Shown here one piece after another: positions 1 to 8,264 of a stretch of DNA of 64,000 nt. Source of the DNA: Oscillospiraceae bacterium (GTDB lineage: Bacteria; Bacillota; Clostridia; Oscillospirales; Oscillospiraceae). Under the pieces are notes generated by a model. The model was not told where the DNA came from, did no database searches, and was given only the letters and a program-made list of their open reading frames with translations. Location: NCBI GenBank assembly GCA_017429835.1, contig JAFROD010000013.1, positions 1-64,000 of the forward strand, in the 5' to 3' direction. The translations under genes and the position numbers were made by a program. Each line of letters starts with the position of its first letter. The first letter of the stretch is position 1.

Positions 1-234
1 GGCGTTTCTGCCGACGCAACGTTGATTTTTTGCCGAAGGCAAAAAATGCAAACGACTCCCCTCACCATCGAGGAAGGACATGGCTATGCCCTCCGCTCTT
101 TTTGGAGCAAACGACGGTGAGGGGAGTCGAAGAATAAAATGCAGCAGTCCGGTGGACTGCTGCGCGTCGGCGTTTCTGCCGACACAACATTGATTTTTAG
201 CCGAAGGCAAAAAATGCAAACGACTCCCTTCACC
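1..234. repeat. Two 66-bp direct repeat copies with internal inverted repeat
   Basis: A 66-bp unit at 1-66 recurs at 169-234 with only a few differences. Each copy contains a small hairpin (TTTTTTGCC/GGCAAAAAA type) and ends in GACTCCC(C/T)TCACC. The 3' end of copy one (53-66) is also the exact reverse complement of 116-129, so the spacer is closed by a 14-bp inverted repeat. No gene with an RBS is visible here. It looks like a dispersed intergenic repeat; the family is not recognised. Confidence 0.6.
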
Positions 235-239
235 TGCTC

Positions 240-270
240 AAAAAAAACGGAGGGCTTTGCCCTCCGTTTT
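240..270 (-). terminator. Rho-independent terminator of the PTS gene
   Basis: AAAACGGAGGGC-TTT-GCCCTCCGTTTT forms a 12-bp hairpin. On the minus strand it is followed by a run of U, 27 bp after the stop of the leftward transporter gene. Confidence 0.8.
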
Positions 271-296
271 CTTTGTGAAACGGGAATAGAATCGCC

Positions 297-1337
297 TTAC
301 AGATCCAGCTTCAAATCGCCCGGGCGGATCCAGCCGAGCTTGCGCATGAGCTCGCTGAAGAGCCAGGTCAGCGCGGCGGGCAGGACGACGCAGATCAGCA
401 GCAGACCGATCCAGCCCTTCGCGCCCATTGCCGACGCGCCCATCGTGGTGACGACGCCGAGGGGGCCGACCAGACCGCAGGTGCCCATACCGGCGGCAAC
501 GCCGGTGTTTTCCATCTGAAAGACCAGGGTTGAGATCGGCCCAACGACAGCAGACGACAATATCGCGGGCAGCCAGATCACGGGACGCTTGACGATATTG
601 CCCATTTGGAGCATCGACGTGCCGAGCCCCTGCGCGGTCAGACCGCCCCAGCGGTTTTCGCGGAAGCTCATCACGGCGAAGCCGACCATCTGACAGCAGC
701 AGCCTGCGGTCGCGGCGCCGCCCGCCAGTCCGGCAATGCCGATCGCGGCGCAGATCGCCGCCGAGCTGATGGGAAGGGTCAGCAGAATGCCGACCACGAC
801 GGAAACGATAATACCCATGACGAAGGGCTGCAGCTCCGTGGCGGTATTGATAAACTCGCCGATGTAGTGCATGCCGTAGGCGATCGGCGGACACAGAAGC
901 ATGGAAATGCCGAAGCCGACGAGGATCGTGACGGTCGGAGTGACGAGAATGTCGACCTTGGTTGACTTAAAGACGAGTTTGCCGAACTCACAGGCGACCA
1001 GCACGGCGAGGAACGCGCCGGCAGGCCCGGCGGTATAGCCGTCCGCGCCGAGGGAGTAGCCGATCGCGCCGATCGCTACGCAGGAGAACAGCAGCAGACC
1101 TTCCGCCTTCAGCGCGTAGGCGACGGCGACGCCGATGGCTGCGCCGACGACGTAGCCGTTCTGCGCAAAAGAAGCGATTTCCTGCAAAAACGGAATCCCG
1201 CACCACTTTCCCAGCGTGCCGAAGATCGTGCCGATCAAAAGCGACGCGAACAAGCCCTGCGCCATCGCGCCCATCGCGGTGACGAAATACGTCCGCCACG
1301 AGAGGCTGATATTCTTTTTCGCCAAATAAGCTTTCAT
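297..1337 (-). CDS. PTS transporter subunit IIC, PTS_EIIC_2-like membrane protein
   Basis: A 346-aa, very hydrophobic, glycine/alanine-rich protein with about eight to ten membrane segments. The pattern (SWRTYFVTAMGAMAQGLFASLLIGTIFG at the start, repeated GxxVG/GGAA loops) matches the PTS_EIIC_2 family of standalone IIC proteins. It would transport an unknown sugar or related solute through the inner membrane; no IIA or IIB gene is nearby. I chose the ATG at 1337 because GGAG sits 8 nt upstream, whereas the in-frame GTG at 1346 has no room for an RBS. Divergent nucleoside hydrolase genes make a nucleoside or ribose link conceivable, but that is inference. Confidence 0.8.
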   Translation of the reverse strand: MKAYLAKKNISLSWRTYFVTAMGAMAQGLFASLLIGTIFGTLGKWCGIPFLQEIASFAQNGYVVGAAIGVAVAYALKAEGLLLFSCVAIGAIGYSLGADGYTAGPAGAFLAVLVACEFGKLVFKSTKVDILVTPTVTILVGFGISMLLCPPIAYGMHYIGEFINTATELQPFVMGIIVSVVVGILLTLPISSAAICAAIGIAGLAGGAATAGCCCQMVGFAVMSFRENRWGGLTAQGLGTSMLQMGNIVKRPVIWLPAILSSAVVGPISTLVFQMENTGVAAGMGTCGLVGPLGVVTTMGASAMGAKGWIGLLLICVVLPAALTWLFSELMRKLGWIRPGDLKLDL

Positions 1338-1369
1338 TTCTCTCACTCCAAAAACGGATTTCTGCGCCC

Positions 1370-1398
1370 ATTGTAGCGCAAAACGGAAAAGAATGCAA
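1370..1398 (-). promoter_or_regulatory. Promoter of the PTS IIC gene
   Basis: On the minus strand TTGCAT (1393-1398) is followed by a 17-nt spacer and TACAAT (1370-1375), about 25 bp before the RBS. It lies back to back with the promoter of the nucleoside hydrolase operon. Confidence 0.55.
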
Positions 1399-1408
1399 GG
1401 GGCATGAA

Positions 1409-1437
1409 TTGACTTTCTTTCCGGGATAGATTAAAAT
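1409..1437 (+). promoter_or_regulatory. Promoter of the nucleoside hydrolase operon
   Basis: TTGACT (1409-1414), 17-nt spacer, TAAAAT (1432-1437). The predicted transcript begins near 1444. That places the upstream in-frame ATG at 1436 inside the promoter and supports 1463 as the true start. Confidence 0.6.
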
Positions 1438-1462
1438 GAAAGCGAAGAAAGGGGAGAAGAAA

Positions 1463-2392
1463 ATGGATCGGATTCCTGTGATTCTCGACGGCGATCCCGG
1501 CCATGACGACGCGATCGCGTGGATGCTCGCAAAGGCGAGTCCGCTGCTGGAGATCCGCGCCGTGACCTCCGTCTGCGGCAATCAGACGATCGAGAAAACG
1601 ACCTATAACGCCATGCGCATCTGCACCCTGCTCGGCATCGACGCGCCGATCGCGATGGGCAAACCCGCGCCCCTGATGGCGCCGCCGATGAACGCGCCCT
1701 CCGTCCACGGGCAGTCCGGTCTCGACGGCCCGAAGCTGCCGGAGCCGGCGATGGAATTGAGCGAGCTGCGCTCCGTGGAGCTGATGGCGAAGGTGCTGCG
1801 CGAGAGCGAGGAGCCCGTCACGATCGTCGCGACCGGCCCGCAGACCAACGTCGCCGCGCTGCTGCTTTCGCATCCGGAGCTGAAGCCGAAAATCGAAAGG
1901 ATCAGCTTCATGGGCGGCGGGATCGCGCACGGCAATTGGACGCCCGCCGCAGAGTTCAACATTCTCGTCGATCCCGAGGCGGCGGATATCGTGCTGAAGA
2001 GCGGCGTTCCGCTCATTATGAGCGGTCTGGACGTGACCGAGAAGGCGCTGATCTATCCCGCCGATTTCGAGCGCGTGCGGGCGGTCGGAAACGTTGTCGC
2101 CCGCGTCGTGGCGGACTGGCTGGAATTCTTCTACGAGTTCCACCGCAAGCTCGGCTATCCGGGCGCGCCCCTGCACGATCCGGTCGCGGTCGTGTCGCTG
2201 CTCCGCCCCGATCTGCTGAAAACGAAAGCGCTCTGCGTCGAGATCGAAACGAAGGGCGAGTACTGCCGCGGCGCGACGATCGGGCACGACCGTGCGCCCG
2301 CGAACGCGCGGGTCAATCTCGGCATTGACCGCGACGGCTTTGCCGATCTGCTGGTCGAAGCGGTCAAAGCGTATGGGGAGGCGAGAAGATGA
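1463..2392 (+). CDS. Inosine-uridine preferring nucleoside hydrolase (first paralogue)
   Basis: A 309-aa cytoplasmic enzyme of the IU_nuc_hydro family, which cleaves the N-glycosidic bond of ribonucleosides to base plus ribose. The N-terminal DGDPGHDDA (about residues 9-17) is the signature DxDxGxDD calcium/ribose site, here in the variant DPGHDD. The Asn of PAAEFNILVDPEA and the late Asp/His (LHDPVAVV) complete the active site. The ATG at 1463 is preceded by AAAGGGGAG. It overlaps the next gene by four bases (ATGA), so the pair is translationally coupled. Substrate preference cannot be read from sequence. Confidence 0.9.
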   Translation: MDRIPVILDGDPGHDDAIAWMLAKASPLLEIRAVTSVCGNQTIEKTTYNAMRICTLLGIDAPIAMGKPAPLMAPPMNAPSVHGQSGLDGPKLPEPAMELSELRSVELMAKVLRESEEPVTIVATGPQTNVAALLLSHPELKPKIERISFMGGGIAHGNWTPAAEFNILVDPEAADIVLKSGVPLIMSGLDVTEKALIYPADFERVRAVGNVVARVVADWLEFFYEFHRKLGYPGAPLHDPVAVVSLLRPDLLKTKALCVEIETKGEYCRGATIGHDRAPANARVNLGIDRDGFADLLVEAVKAYGEARR

Positions 2393-3318
2393 AAAGAATA
2401 CCGGTTTGGATCGACTGCGATCCCGGCGTTGACGACGCTGCGGCGTTAGTGCTTGCAGACCGTCTGCCGGAGCTGGATTTACTTGGGATCAGCACGGTGG
2501 CGGGCAACGCGCCGCTGCCGCTGACGACGGAAAACGCGCTGAAGATCTGCGACTTGATGGGGAAGAACTACCCCGTCTGTCCCGGCGCGGACAAGCCCAT
2601 CCTGCGCCCCTACGAATACGGCGAGAGCTTCCACGGTGTCGACGGGCTCGGCGGCGCGAAGCTGCCCCCGCCCAAGCGCAGAGCGGAGGACGTACCCGCG
2701 TGGGACGCGATCTACGAAGCGGCGAAAACCTGCGTCGGGAAGCTGGAGCTGATCACGCTCGGTCCGCTGACGAACGTTGCCATCGCCCTTGCAAAGCACC
2801 CCGATCTGCCGGATTATCTGTACCGCATTACGCTCATGGGCGGCTCGGCGACGCGCGGCAACTGCACGCCTGCGGCGGAGTTCAATATTCACGCCGACCC
2901 CGAGGCGGCGCAGATCGTGTTCCGCTGCCCCGTTCCAAAGGTCATGTGCGGTCTTGAGGTCACGGAGCAGGCGTTCCTGACGCGGGAAGAGCTGGACGGT
3001 CTCGGCAGAATCGACAGTCCAAAGTGCCGCTTCTTCTATGAGGCGACGCCCGACCTGTGGCGCAAAAACACGGCGGTCGGACAGGGTGGCTGGTGCGTCC
3101 ACGACGCCTGCCCGGTGCTCTACTGCGCAAGACCCGACGTGTTTTCCGGCAGGGAGGCGGGCGTCTTCGTCGAAACGCAGTCCGATCTGACCTTCGGCAA
3201 GACCGTCACCGATCTTTTCAGCGACAAGAAATTCGACGAGAAAAACACCTTCGTCGTCCTCGACCTCGACCGCGCCGCCTTCCGCGACGCCCTGCTCAAT
3301 GCGATCGAAGGGAAATGA
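2389..3318 (+). CDS. Nucleoside hydrolase (second paralogue)
   Basis: A 309-aa protein of the same family, beginning ...[12 protein letters not shown], the canonical DxDxGxDD motif. [15 protein letters not shown] and the C-terminal VHDACPV stretch are the further metal and ribose contacts. It starts inside the stop codon of its paralogue. The two copies are clearly diverged, which suggests different base preferences (for example purine versus pyrimidine) within a salvage operon; that division is inferred. uvrB follows after 16 bp and may be read through from this promoter. Confidence 0.9.
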   Translation: MKRIPVWIDCDPGVDDAAALVLADRLPELDLLGISTVAGNAPLPLTTENALKICDLMGKNYPVCPGADKPILRPYEYGESFHGVDGLGGAKLPPPKRRAEDVPAWDAIYEAAKTCVGKLELITLGPLTNVAIALAKHPDLPDYLYRITLMGGSATRGNCTPAAEFNIHADPEAAQIVFRCPVPKVMCGLEVTEQAFLTREELDGLGRIDSPKCRFFYEATPDLWRKNTAVGQGGWCVHDACPVLYCARPDVFSGREAGVFVETQSDLTFGKTVTDLFSDKKFDEKNTFVVLDLDRAAFRDALLNAIEGK

Positions 3319-3334
3319 TCCCACGGAGAAAACT

Positions 3335-5293
3335 ATGGATTTCAAGCTACACGCGCCGTATCAGGCGACCGGCGATCAGCCGGAGGCGATCTCTAAACTG
3401 ACGGAGGGTCTGCGCAGCGGCATGAAGGAGCAGGTGCTGCTCGGCGTGACCGGCTCGGGCAAGACTTTCACGATGGCGTCCGTTATCGCAAACCTCAACC
3501 GCCCGACCCTCGTGCTGGCGCACAACAAGACCCTCGCCGCGCAGCTTTGCAGCGAGTTCCGGGAATTCTTCCCTGAAAACGCGGTCGAGTATTTCATATC
3601 TTACTACGACTACTATCAGCCCGAGGCGTATATCCCGCACACGGACACCTACATCGAAAAGGATTCGTCGATCAACGACGAGATCGAGCGTCTGCGCCAC
3701 AGCGCGACCTCCTCGCTCTTTGAGCGGCGGGACGTGATCGTGGTCGCGTCTGTGTCGTGCATCTACGGTCTGGGCGACCCGATCGACTATAAGAACATGG
3801 TCATCTCTCTGCGCACCGGCATGGAGAAAAACCGCGAGGAGCTGATGAAAAAGCTCGTCGAGATCCGCTACGAGCGCAACGATATCGAATTCACGCGCAA
3901 CACCTTCCGCGTCCGCGGCGACACGGTGGAGATCTATCCCGTCTACTGGTCGGGACGCGCGATCCGCGTCGAATTCTTCGGCGACGAGATCGACCGCATC
4001 TCCGAGATCAACGCCGTGACCGGCGTGCCGGAGCGCGTGGTCAATCACGTCGCGATCTACCCCGCTTCGCACTACGTCGCCTCCCGCGAAAAGCTGAACC
4101 GCGCAATCGTCGAGATCGAGGCGGAGATGGAGGAGCGCGAGGCGTGGTTCAAGGCGCACGACAAGCTGTTGGAGGCGCAGCGCATCCGCCAGCGCACGAT
4201 GTACGACATCGAAATGCTGCAGGAGATCGGCTTCTGCAGCGGCATCGAGAACTATTCGCGGGTCATTTCCGGCAGAGCGCCGGGCACGCCGCCGATGACG
4301 CTGCTGGACTACTTCCCGGACGATTTTATCCTCTTCGTGGACGAGAGCCACGTGACGCTCCCGCAGGTGCGCGCGATGTACCGCGGCGACCGCAGCCGCA
4401 AGGAGAGCCTCGTCGACTACGGCTTCCGTCTGCCGAGCGCGTTCGACAACCGCCCGCTGACCTTCCCGGAATTCGAGGGCAAGATCCGTCAGGCGGTCTA
4501 TGTCTCTGCGACGCCGGCGGAATTTGAGCGAGAGAGAGCCGCGCAGATTGCCGAGCAGGTGATCCGCCCGACCGGACTCCTGGATCCCGAGATCTTCGTC
4601 CGCCCGATCGAGGGGCAGATCGACGATCTGATCGGCGAGTGCAACAGCGTCGTTGCGCGCGGGGAGCGCGTCCTCGTGACGACGCTGACGAAGAAAATGG
4701 CGGAGGATCTGACGAGCTATCTGCAAAAGGCGGGTATCCGCGTGCGCTATATGCACTCCGACGTCGCCGCGCTGGAGCGAATGGAGATCCTGCGCGATCT
4801 GCGCATGGCAAAGTTCGACGTGCTGGTCGGCATCAACCTCCTGCGCGAGGGTCTCGACCTGCCGGAGGTCTCTCTGGTCGCCATTCTGGACGCGGACAAG
4901 GAGGGCTTCCTGCGCAGCGAGACGAGTCTCATTCAGACGATCGGACGCGCCGCGCGCAACGCCGGCGGGCGCGTGATCATGTACGCCGACGAGGTGACGG
5001 ACGCCATGTTCGCCGCGATCAACGAGACGAACCGCCGCCGCGGCATTCAGGACGCCTACAACAAGGCGCACGGCATCGTGCCGAAGACGATCATCAAGGA
5101 CGTGCGCGAGCTGCTGGAGATCACGCAGTCCGAGAGCGAAGCCGCCCGCGCCGACGGCGTGAAGATGACCCGCGCGGAGCGCGAACGCGAGATCGCGCGG
5201 CTGGAAAAGGAAATGAAGGCTGCGGCGCGGATGATGGAATACGAATACGCCGCCGTCCTGCGCGACCGTATCATCGAGCTGCGCGGGAAATAG
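3335..5293 (+). CDS. uvrB: Excinuclease ABC subunit B
   Basis: A 652-aa protein, full length for UvrB. It carries the damage from UvrA to UvrC in nucleotide excision repair. Visible motifs are Walker A GVTGSGKT (37-44), the aromatic beta-hairpin [18 protein letters not shown] (about 95-112), the DESH helicase motif, the conserved [12 protein letters not shown] and [14 protein letters not shown] blocks, and a C-terminal UVR coiled-coil with [18 protein letters not shown]. The ATG at 3335 follows CACGGAGAA; an earlier in-frame ATG at 3299 would lie inside the preceding gene. No uvrA or uvrC is seen next to it. Confidence 0.97.
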   Translation: MDFKLHAPYQATGDQPEAISKLTEGLRSGMKEQVLLGVTGSGKTFTMASVIANLNRPTLVLAHNKTLAAQLCSEFREFFPENAVEYFISYYDYYQPEAYIPHTDTYIEKDSSINDEIERLRHSATSSLFERRDVIVVASVSCIYGLGDPIDYKNMVISLRTGMEKNREELMKKLVEIRYERNDIEFTRNTFRVRGDTVEIYPVYWSGRAIRVEFFGDEIDRISEINAVTGVPERVVNHVAIYPASHYVASREKLNRAIVEIEAEMEEREAWFKAHDKLLEAQRIRQRTMYDIEMLQEIGFCSGIENYSRVISGRAPGTPPMTLLDYFPDDFILFVDESHVTLPQVRAMYRGDRSRKESLVDYGFRLPSAFDNRPLTFPEFEGKIRQAVYVSATPAEFERERAAQIAEQVIRPTGLLDPEIFVRPIEGQIDDLIGECNSVVARGERVLVTTLTKKMAEDLTSYLQKAGIRVRYMHSDVAALERMEILRDLRMAKFDVLVGINLLREGLDLPEVSLVAILDADKEGFLRSETSLIQTIGRAARNAGGRVIMYADEVTDAMFAAINETNRRRGIQDAYNKAHGIVPKTIIKDVRELLEITQSESEAARADGVKMTRAEREREIARLEKEMKAAARMMEYEYAAVLRDRIIELRGK

Positions 5294-5319
5294 CCTCCCT
5301 CTTGAGGGAGCCAATACGA

Positions 5320-5346
5320 AAGCGTGCGCGAAGGCGCACGCTTTTT
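5320..5346 (+). terminator. Terminator after uvrB
   Basis: AAGCGTGCGC-GAAG-GCGCACGCTTTTT hairpin with a T run, directly after uvrB. Its T run abuts the -35 of the next promoter. Confidence 0.85.
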
Positions 5347-5372
5347 GCAACTTTTTTCCGTTCTCAGCCGTC
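5346..5372 (+). promoter_or_regulatory. Candidate ECF-type autoregulatory promoter
   Basis: TGCAAC (5346-5351), 17-nt spacer, CGTC (5369-5372) just before the ECF sigma gene. This is the typical -35 AAC / -10 CGTC layout of ECF-dependent promoters and suggests autoregulation (inference). Confidence 0.5.
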
Positions 5373-5412
5373 ATATAGACAGACGCGTCAAAACGAAAAC
5401 GGAGGTCGGCAA

Positions 5413-5889
5413 ATGGACAGGGAAGCATTTACGAAGATTTATGAAGCGCAGTTTCGGTTCGTCTGGAACGTGTGTCTGACGCTGCTGCGGAATCCGGCGG
5501 ACACGGAGGACGCGGTGCAGGAGACCTTCTGGCGTCTGCTGCGGCAGGAGGACGCGCCGGAAACGGCGGAGCATATCCGCGCGTGGCTGACCGTGACCGC
5601 GCGGAACGTGTGCCGCGACGAGCTGCGCCGCTTCCGGCGCAAAGAGCTTTCTCTGGACGCCGCGGCAGACGCGGCGGCCTTGCCGCCGGAGATCGATGAA
5701 ACGCTTGCCGCCGTCCGAAGCCTGCCGGAGAAATACCGGCTGCCTATCTATCTGTTCTATTATGAGGAGCTTTCCACCGCGCAGATCGCGGCGGCTTTGC
5801 AGCGGCGGGAATCCACCGTTCGGAGCGACCTGCGGCGCGGGCGGGAAAAGCTCAGGCAAATGCTGGGAGGAGATCGCAATGAGATTTGA
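5413..5889 (+). CDS. RNA polymerase sigma factor, ECF subfamily
   Basis: A 158-aa sigma-70 family factor with only regions 2 and 4. Region 2 (about residues 8-70) carries DTEDAVQETFWRLL and the WLTVTARNVCRDELRR stretch for -10 recognition. Region 4 (about 95-150) has LPEKYRLPIYLFYYEELSTAQIA and the HTH RRESTVRSDLRRGREKL. The ATG at 5413 follows GGAGGTCGGCAA. Its stop overlaps the next gene, a membrane protein, as is usual for an ECF/anti-sigma pair. The inducing signal is unknown. Confidence 0.93.
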   Translation: MDREAFTKIYEAQFRFVWNVCLTLLRNPADTEDAVQETFWRLLRQEDAPETAEHIRAWLTVTARNVCRDELRRFRRKELSLDAAADAAALPPEIDETLAAVRSLPEKYRLPIYLFYYEELSTAQIAAALQRRESTVRSDLRRGREKLRQMLGGDRNEI

Positions 5890-6988
5890 AATCAAAAAGG
5901 CATACGACAACGCCGCGCCGACGCAGACGGCGGTTGTGCGGGTGTATGAGAAGCTTCTGAACCGCGCCGATGCCGCGCCGGAGCGCGAACCGCGCAGAGC
6001 GTCGCGCGTTTCCCGCCGTCTGACGCTTGCGGCGGCGGTCATCGCCGCGCTTGCAATGCTGTCCGTCGCGGGCTACGCGGCGTATCAGCGTTGGTTTTTG
6101 CCCGCGCCGGAAACCTACGAGCCGGGCAACAACGGCATTTATCGGGAGCACGGGCGCAGCGACTACGACCTTGCGGATATCGAAAGCCGTGCCGCAACGG
6201 ACGATCCGGGCGACGCGCCGCTCACCGACGAGGCGTTTATTCTGAAAGGGTTGGAAATCCTGAACGAGGTCGGTATGCCGGACGTGCGCCCGGAGCAGTT
6301 GACCGTCGTTCGACAGGAAAACCTGTACTGGGGCAGGGAGGAGGCGGAAGTACTGTTTGACAACGAAGGCGTCCGCACGTCCGTCAGATTCAATGCCGAA
6401 ACCGGACGCTTCCTCGGCATGAGCGGGATCGACTGGCAGCTCGAGGGAGCCGCCGCCTGCGGCAGCGATGAAGAAGCCGCGGCACTGGCGCGGCGCTGTT
6501 ACGCGGCGCTGCCGGTGGAACAGGGGTATACGATGACACACGTGGAGAAATACGACGCGCAGTATTGGAGCTATGATTTCAGCCGCGAGGTCGAGCCGGG
6601 CGTTTTCAACGAATATGAGACGGTGCGCGTGGCGATCAATCCGGTCTCCGGCCGGCTCACCGGCTGCACGGTGTTTTACGTTCCTCTGCTGGACGACCAC
6701 GAGCCGGGGCAGGAGAAGATCGGCGCGCAGGAGGCCGAGCAGATCATGCAAAGCGCGCTGCCCGCGCTTCTTGACGGCATGACGCTCACGAAAGCAGAGG
6801 TCGTGATCGGGCTGCCGAACTGGAACTACACGGCGTATCAGAACGAGCCGAACCGCCGTGCCTCCGACGTCACCCGATGGGCGTGGGAGTTGACCTACGA
6901 GACCCCGAACAGCGAGTTTGCCGACGTGGTCGTTCTCCTCGTGGACTGTTACACGGGCGAGCTCCTCGGCGGCGACGCGACGAAGTAA
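5879..6988 (+). CDS. Membrane partner of the ECF factor, probable anti-sigma protein
   Basis: A 369-aa protein with a short cytoplasmic N-terminus (about 50 residues), one membrane segment near residues 42-65 (RRLTLAAAVIAALAMLSVAGYAAY) and a large extracytoplasmic part with PepSY-like sections (FNAETGRFLGM, INPVSGRLTGCTVFYVP, VDCYTGELLGG). The gene overlaps the sigma factor by 11 bp, which ensures co-expression. The single-pass layout beside an ECF factor is that of an anti-sigma factor; direct sigma binding is inferred, as no zinc anti-sigma motif is seen. Confidence 0.75.
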   Translation: MRFEIKKAYDNAAPTQTAVVRVYEKLLNRADAAPEREPRRASRVSRRLTLAAAVIAALAMLSVAGYAAYQRWFLPAPETYEPGNNGIYREHGRSDYDLADIESRAATDDPGDAPLTDEAFILKGLEILNEVGMPDVRPEQLTVVRQENLYWGREEAEVLFDNEGVRTSVRFNAETGRFLGMSGIDWQLEGAAACGSDEEAAALARRCYAALPVEQGYTMTHVEKYDAQYWSYDFSREVEPGVFNEYETVRVAINPVSGRLTGCTVFYVPLLDDHEPGQEKIGAQEAEQIMQSALPALLDGMTLTKAEVVIGLPNWNYTAYQNEPNRRASDVTRWAWELTYETPNSEFADVVVLLVDCYTGELLGGDATK

Positions 6989-7037
6989 AAAAAGATAAGA
7001 GCAGCGTGCGCTTTCGCGCACGCTGCTCTTATCTTTT
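6988..7037. terminator. Bidirectional terminator
   Basis: A perfect 22-bp stem (AAAAGATAAGAGCAGCGTGCGC and its complement) with a two-base loop sits between convergent genes. It begins in the stop region of the membrane protein and overlaps the stop codon of the XRE gene. Confidence 0.9.
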
Positions 7038-7229
7038 GTCCGAAATGCCGAGCAGGTAGTCGGTGCTGACGCGGTACAGCGCCGCAAGCCGTATCAAAAC
7101 CTGCGTCGGGAGATCGTTTTCTCCTGTTTCGTATTTCGAATAACCTGTCTGCGACATTCCAAGATACTTGGCGACTTGTGTCTGTGTCATATCCGCATCC
7201 TCGCGGAGGTCGCGCAGCCGTGGATACAT
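7029..7229 (-). CDS. XRE-family transcriptional regulator, single HTH domain
   Basis: A 66-aa protein that is essentially one Cro/CI helix-turn-helix (LRDLREDADMTQTQVAKYLGMSQTGYSKYETGENDLP), with a LAALYRVSTDYLLG tail typical of HTH_3. I use the ATG at 7229, preceded by GCGAGGTGAGG; a GTG at 7238 would add three residues. It faces a small divergent gene across two palindromic sites, so autoregulation and control of that gene are likely. Confidence 0.85.
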   Translation of the reverse strand: MYPRLRDLREDADMTQTQVAKYLGMSQTGYSKYETGENDLPTQVLIRLAALYRVSTDYLLGISDKR

Positions 7230-7256
7230 GTTCCTCACCTCGCACCAAGTATGGCA

Positions 7257-7298
7257 TAACCTGTTTCAGAGTATTGCATTATAACCTGAAACAGGTTA
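7257..7298. promoter_or_regulatory. Operator pair for the XRE regulator
   Basis: TAACCTG-AAA-CAGGTTA (7282-7298) is a perfect palindrome. TAACCTGTTTCAG (7257-7269) is a second, half-conserved copy 25 bp away (start to start), in the gap between the divergent genes. Two helically phased sites suggest cooperative repressor binding. Confidence 0.65.
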
Positions 7299-7321
7299 GA
7301 ATATGCGAGGGAGGGATAGAA

Positions 7322-7513
7322 ATGTATCAAAAAATGTACTGTTTGCTGTTCAACGCTGTAACGACTGCAATCGAAGAAATCAGAAAGCGCAATTACGGAA
7401 ATGCAGAAAGCATACTGATTCAGGCACAGCAGGAGTCGGAAGAAGTATATCTGTCCTGCGCAGGCAAAACAGAAGACAGCCGTTCTGCAATTATGCAGGA
7501 CGGCTGTCTTTGA
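7322..7513 (+). CDS. Small hypothetical protein divergent from the XRE regulator
   Basis: A 63-aa protein starting MYQKMYCLLFNAVTTAIEEI, with an amphipathic helix-rich N-terminal half (RNYGNAESILIQAQQESEEVYLS). RBS GAGGGAGGG lies 6 nt before the ATG. The last 14 codons are also a terminator hairpin, so the reading frame may in effect end near VYLS. It is a recurrent small protein in clostridial genomes as far as I recall; function unknown. Confidence 0.7.
   Translation: MYQKMYCLLFNAVTTAIEEIRKRNYGNAESILIQAQQESEEVYLSCAGKTEDSRSAIMQDGCL
7473..7510. terminator. Terminator embedded in the end of the small gene
   Basis: AAGACAGCCG..TGCA and TGCA..CGGCTGTCTT form a long stem lying inside the 3' coding end of the 63-aa ORF. 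It serves both convergent genes. Confidence 0.75.
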
Positions 7514-7517
7514 ACGT

Positions 7518-8264
7518 TCAGAAAATCACCGTATACCACACGCCGCAGATCTCGCGCAGGAACATCTGACAGAAGTAGATCGGGTTGTCCGTGGAAGCGG
7601 GAACGCCGAGCATGCGCAGCCCTTCCGCCTCCGCCAGCAGGGAAGCGCGGGCGAGGTGGTAAGAGCTGGACACGACGGCGGCGGTCTCCGGCCGCGCGCC
7701 GAATTCCGCTTCGATCAATTCCAGCGAATAGCGGAGGTTCTCTTCCGTGGTCGTCGCCCTGTCCTCCATGCGCAGGCGCTCCGGCGCGACGCCGCGCTCC
7801 GTGAGCCAACGGTACATGCACAACGCCTCGCTGAGATTCTCGCCGTCGCCCTTGCCGCCGGAGAGGATCGCGATCGCGTCGGGATACCGCTCAAGATACG
7901 CTTGCGTCGCCTGCAGGCGTTCGGAAAGCGACTTGCTCGGCACATCGCCGTTGACGCCCGCGCCGAGGACGATCACAAAGTCTGCCTTCGGATCGTCGTC
8001 GCCCTTGCAGCAGATGCCGACCCAGATCCCCGTCCCGATCGCGGCAAGGAGCACGACGCACACGCCGATTCGCAGGACGATCCGGACGGTCTTTGCCGTC
8101 TTCGGAAACCGCCCCTTGAGCGCGTCGGCTGCGCCGAAGAGCAGAATGACCGCGCCGATCGCGCAGAACAGCAGACCGGCGAAATGGTAGAACAGCAGCG
8201 TGACGTAGAGCGCGACGCCGAACAGAATCAAGCCGCCGCCCGTTACCCAATACTTCTTTTTCAC
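7518..8264 (-). CDS. YdcF/SanA-family membrane protein (DUF218)
   Basis: A 248-aa protein. The first about 100 residues hold two to three membrane segments (WVTGGGLILFGVALYVTLLFYHFAGLLFCAIGAVILLFG; VRIVLRIGVCVVLLAAIGTGIWVGI). The rest is a DUF218 domain: DFVIVLGAGVNGDVPS, LSGGKGDGENLSEA, EDRATTTEENLRYS and SSYHLARA are its conserved blocks. Members are linked to cell-envelope processes such as vancomycin sensitivity and envelope carbon metabolism. The GTG start overlaps the M42 peptidase stop by 4 bp (GTGA), so the two are coupled. Confidence 0.88.
   Translation of the reverse strand: MKKKYWVTGGGLILFGVALYVTLLFYHFAGLLFCAIGAVILLFGAADALKGRFPKTAKTVRIVLRIGVCVVLLAAIGTGIWVGICCKGDDDPKADFVIVLGAGVNGDVPSKSLSERLQATQAYLERYPDAIAILSGGKGDGENLSEALCMYRWLTERGVAPERLRMEDRATTTEENLRYSLELIEAEFGARPETAAVVSSSYHLARASLLAEAEGLRMLGVPASTDNPIYFCQMFLREICGVWYTVIF

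Noticed and set aside
3347-5428. Long open frame on the minus strand opposite uvrB
   Set aside because: It lies antisense to a perfectly conserved uvrB in GC-rich DNA and has a low-complexity Arg/His/Asp-rich translation; a shadow frame.
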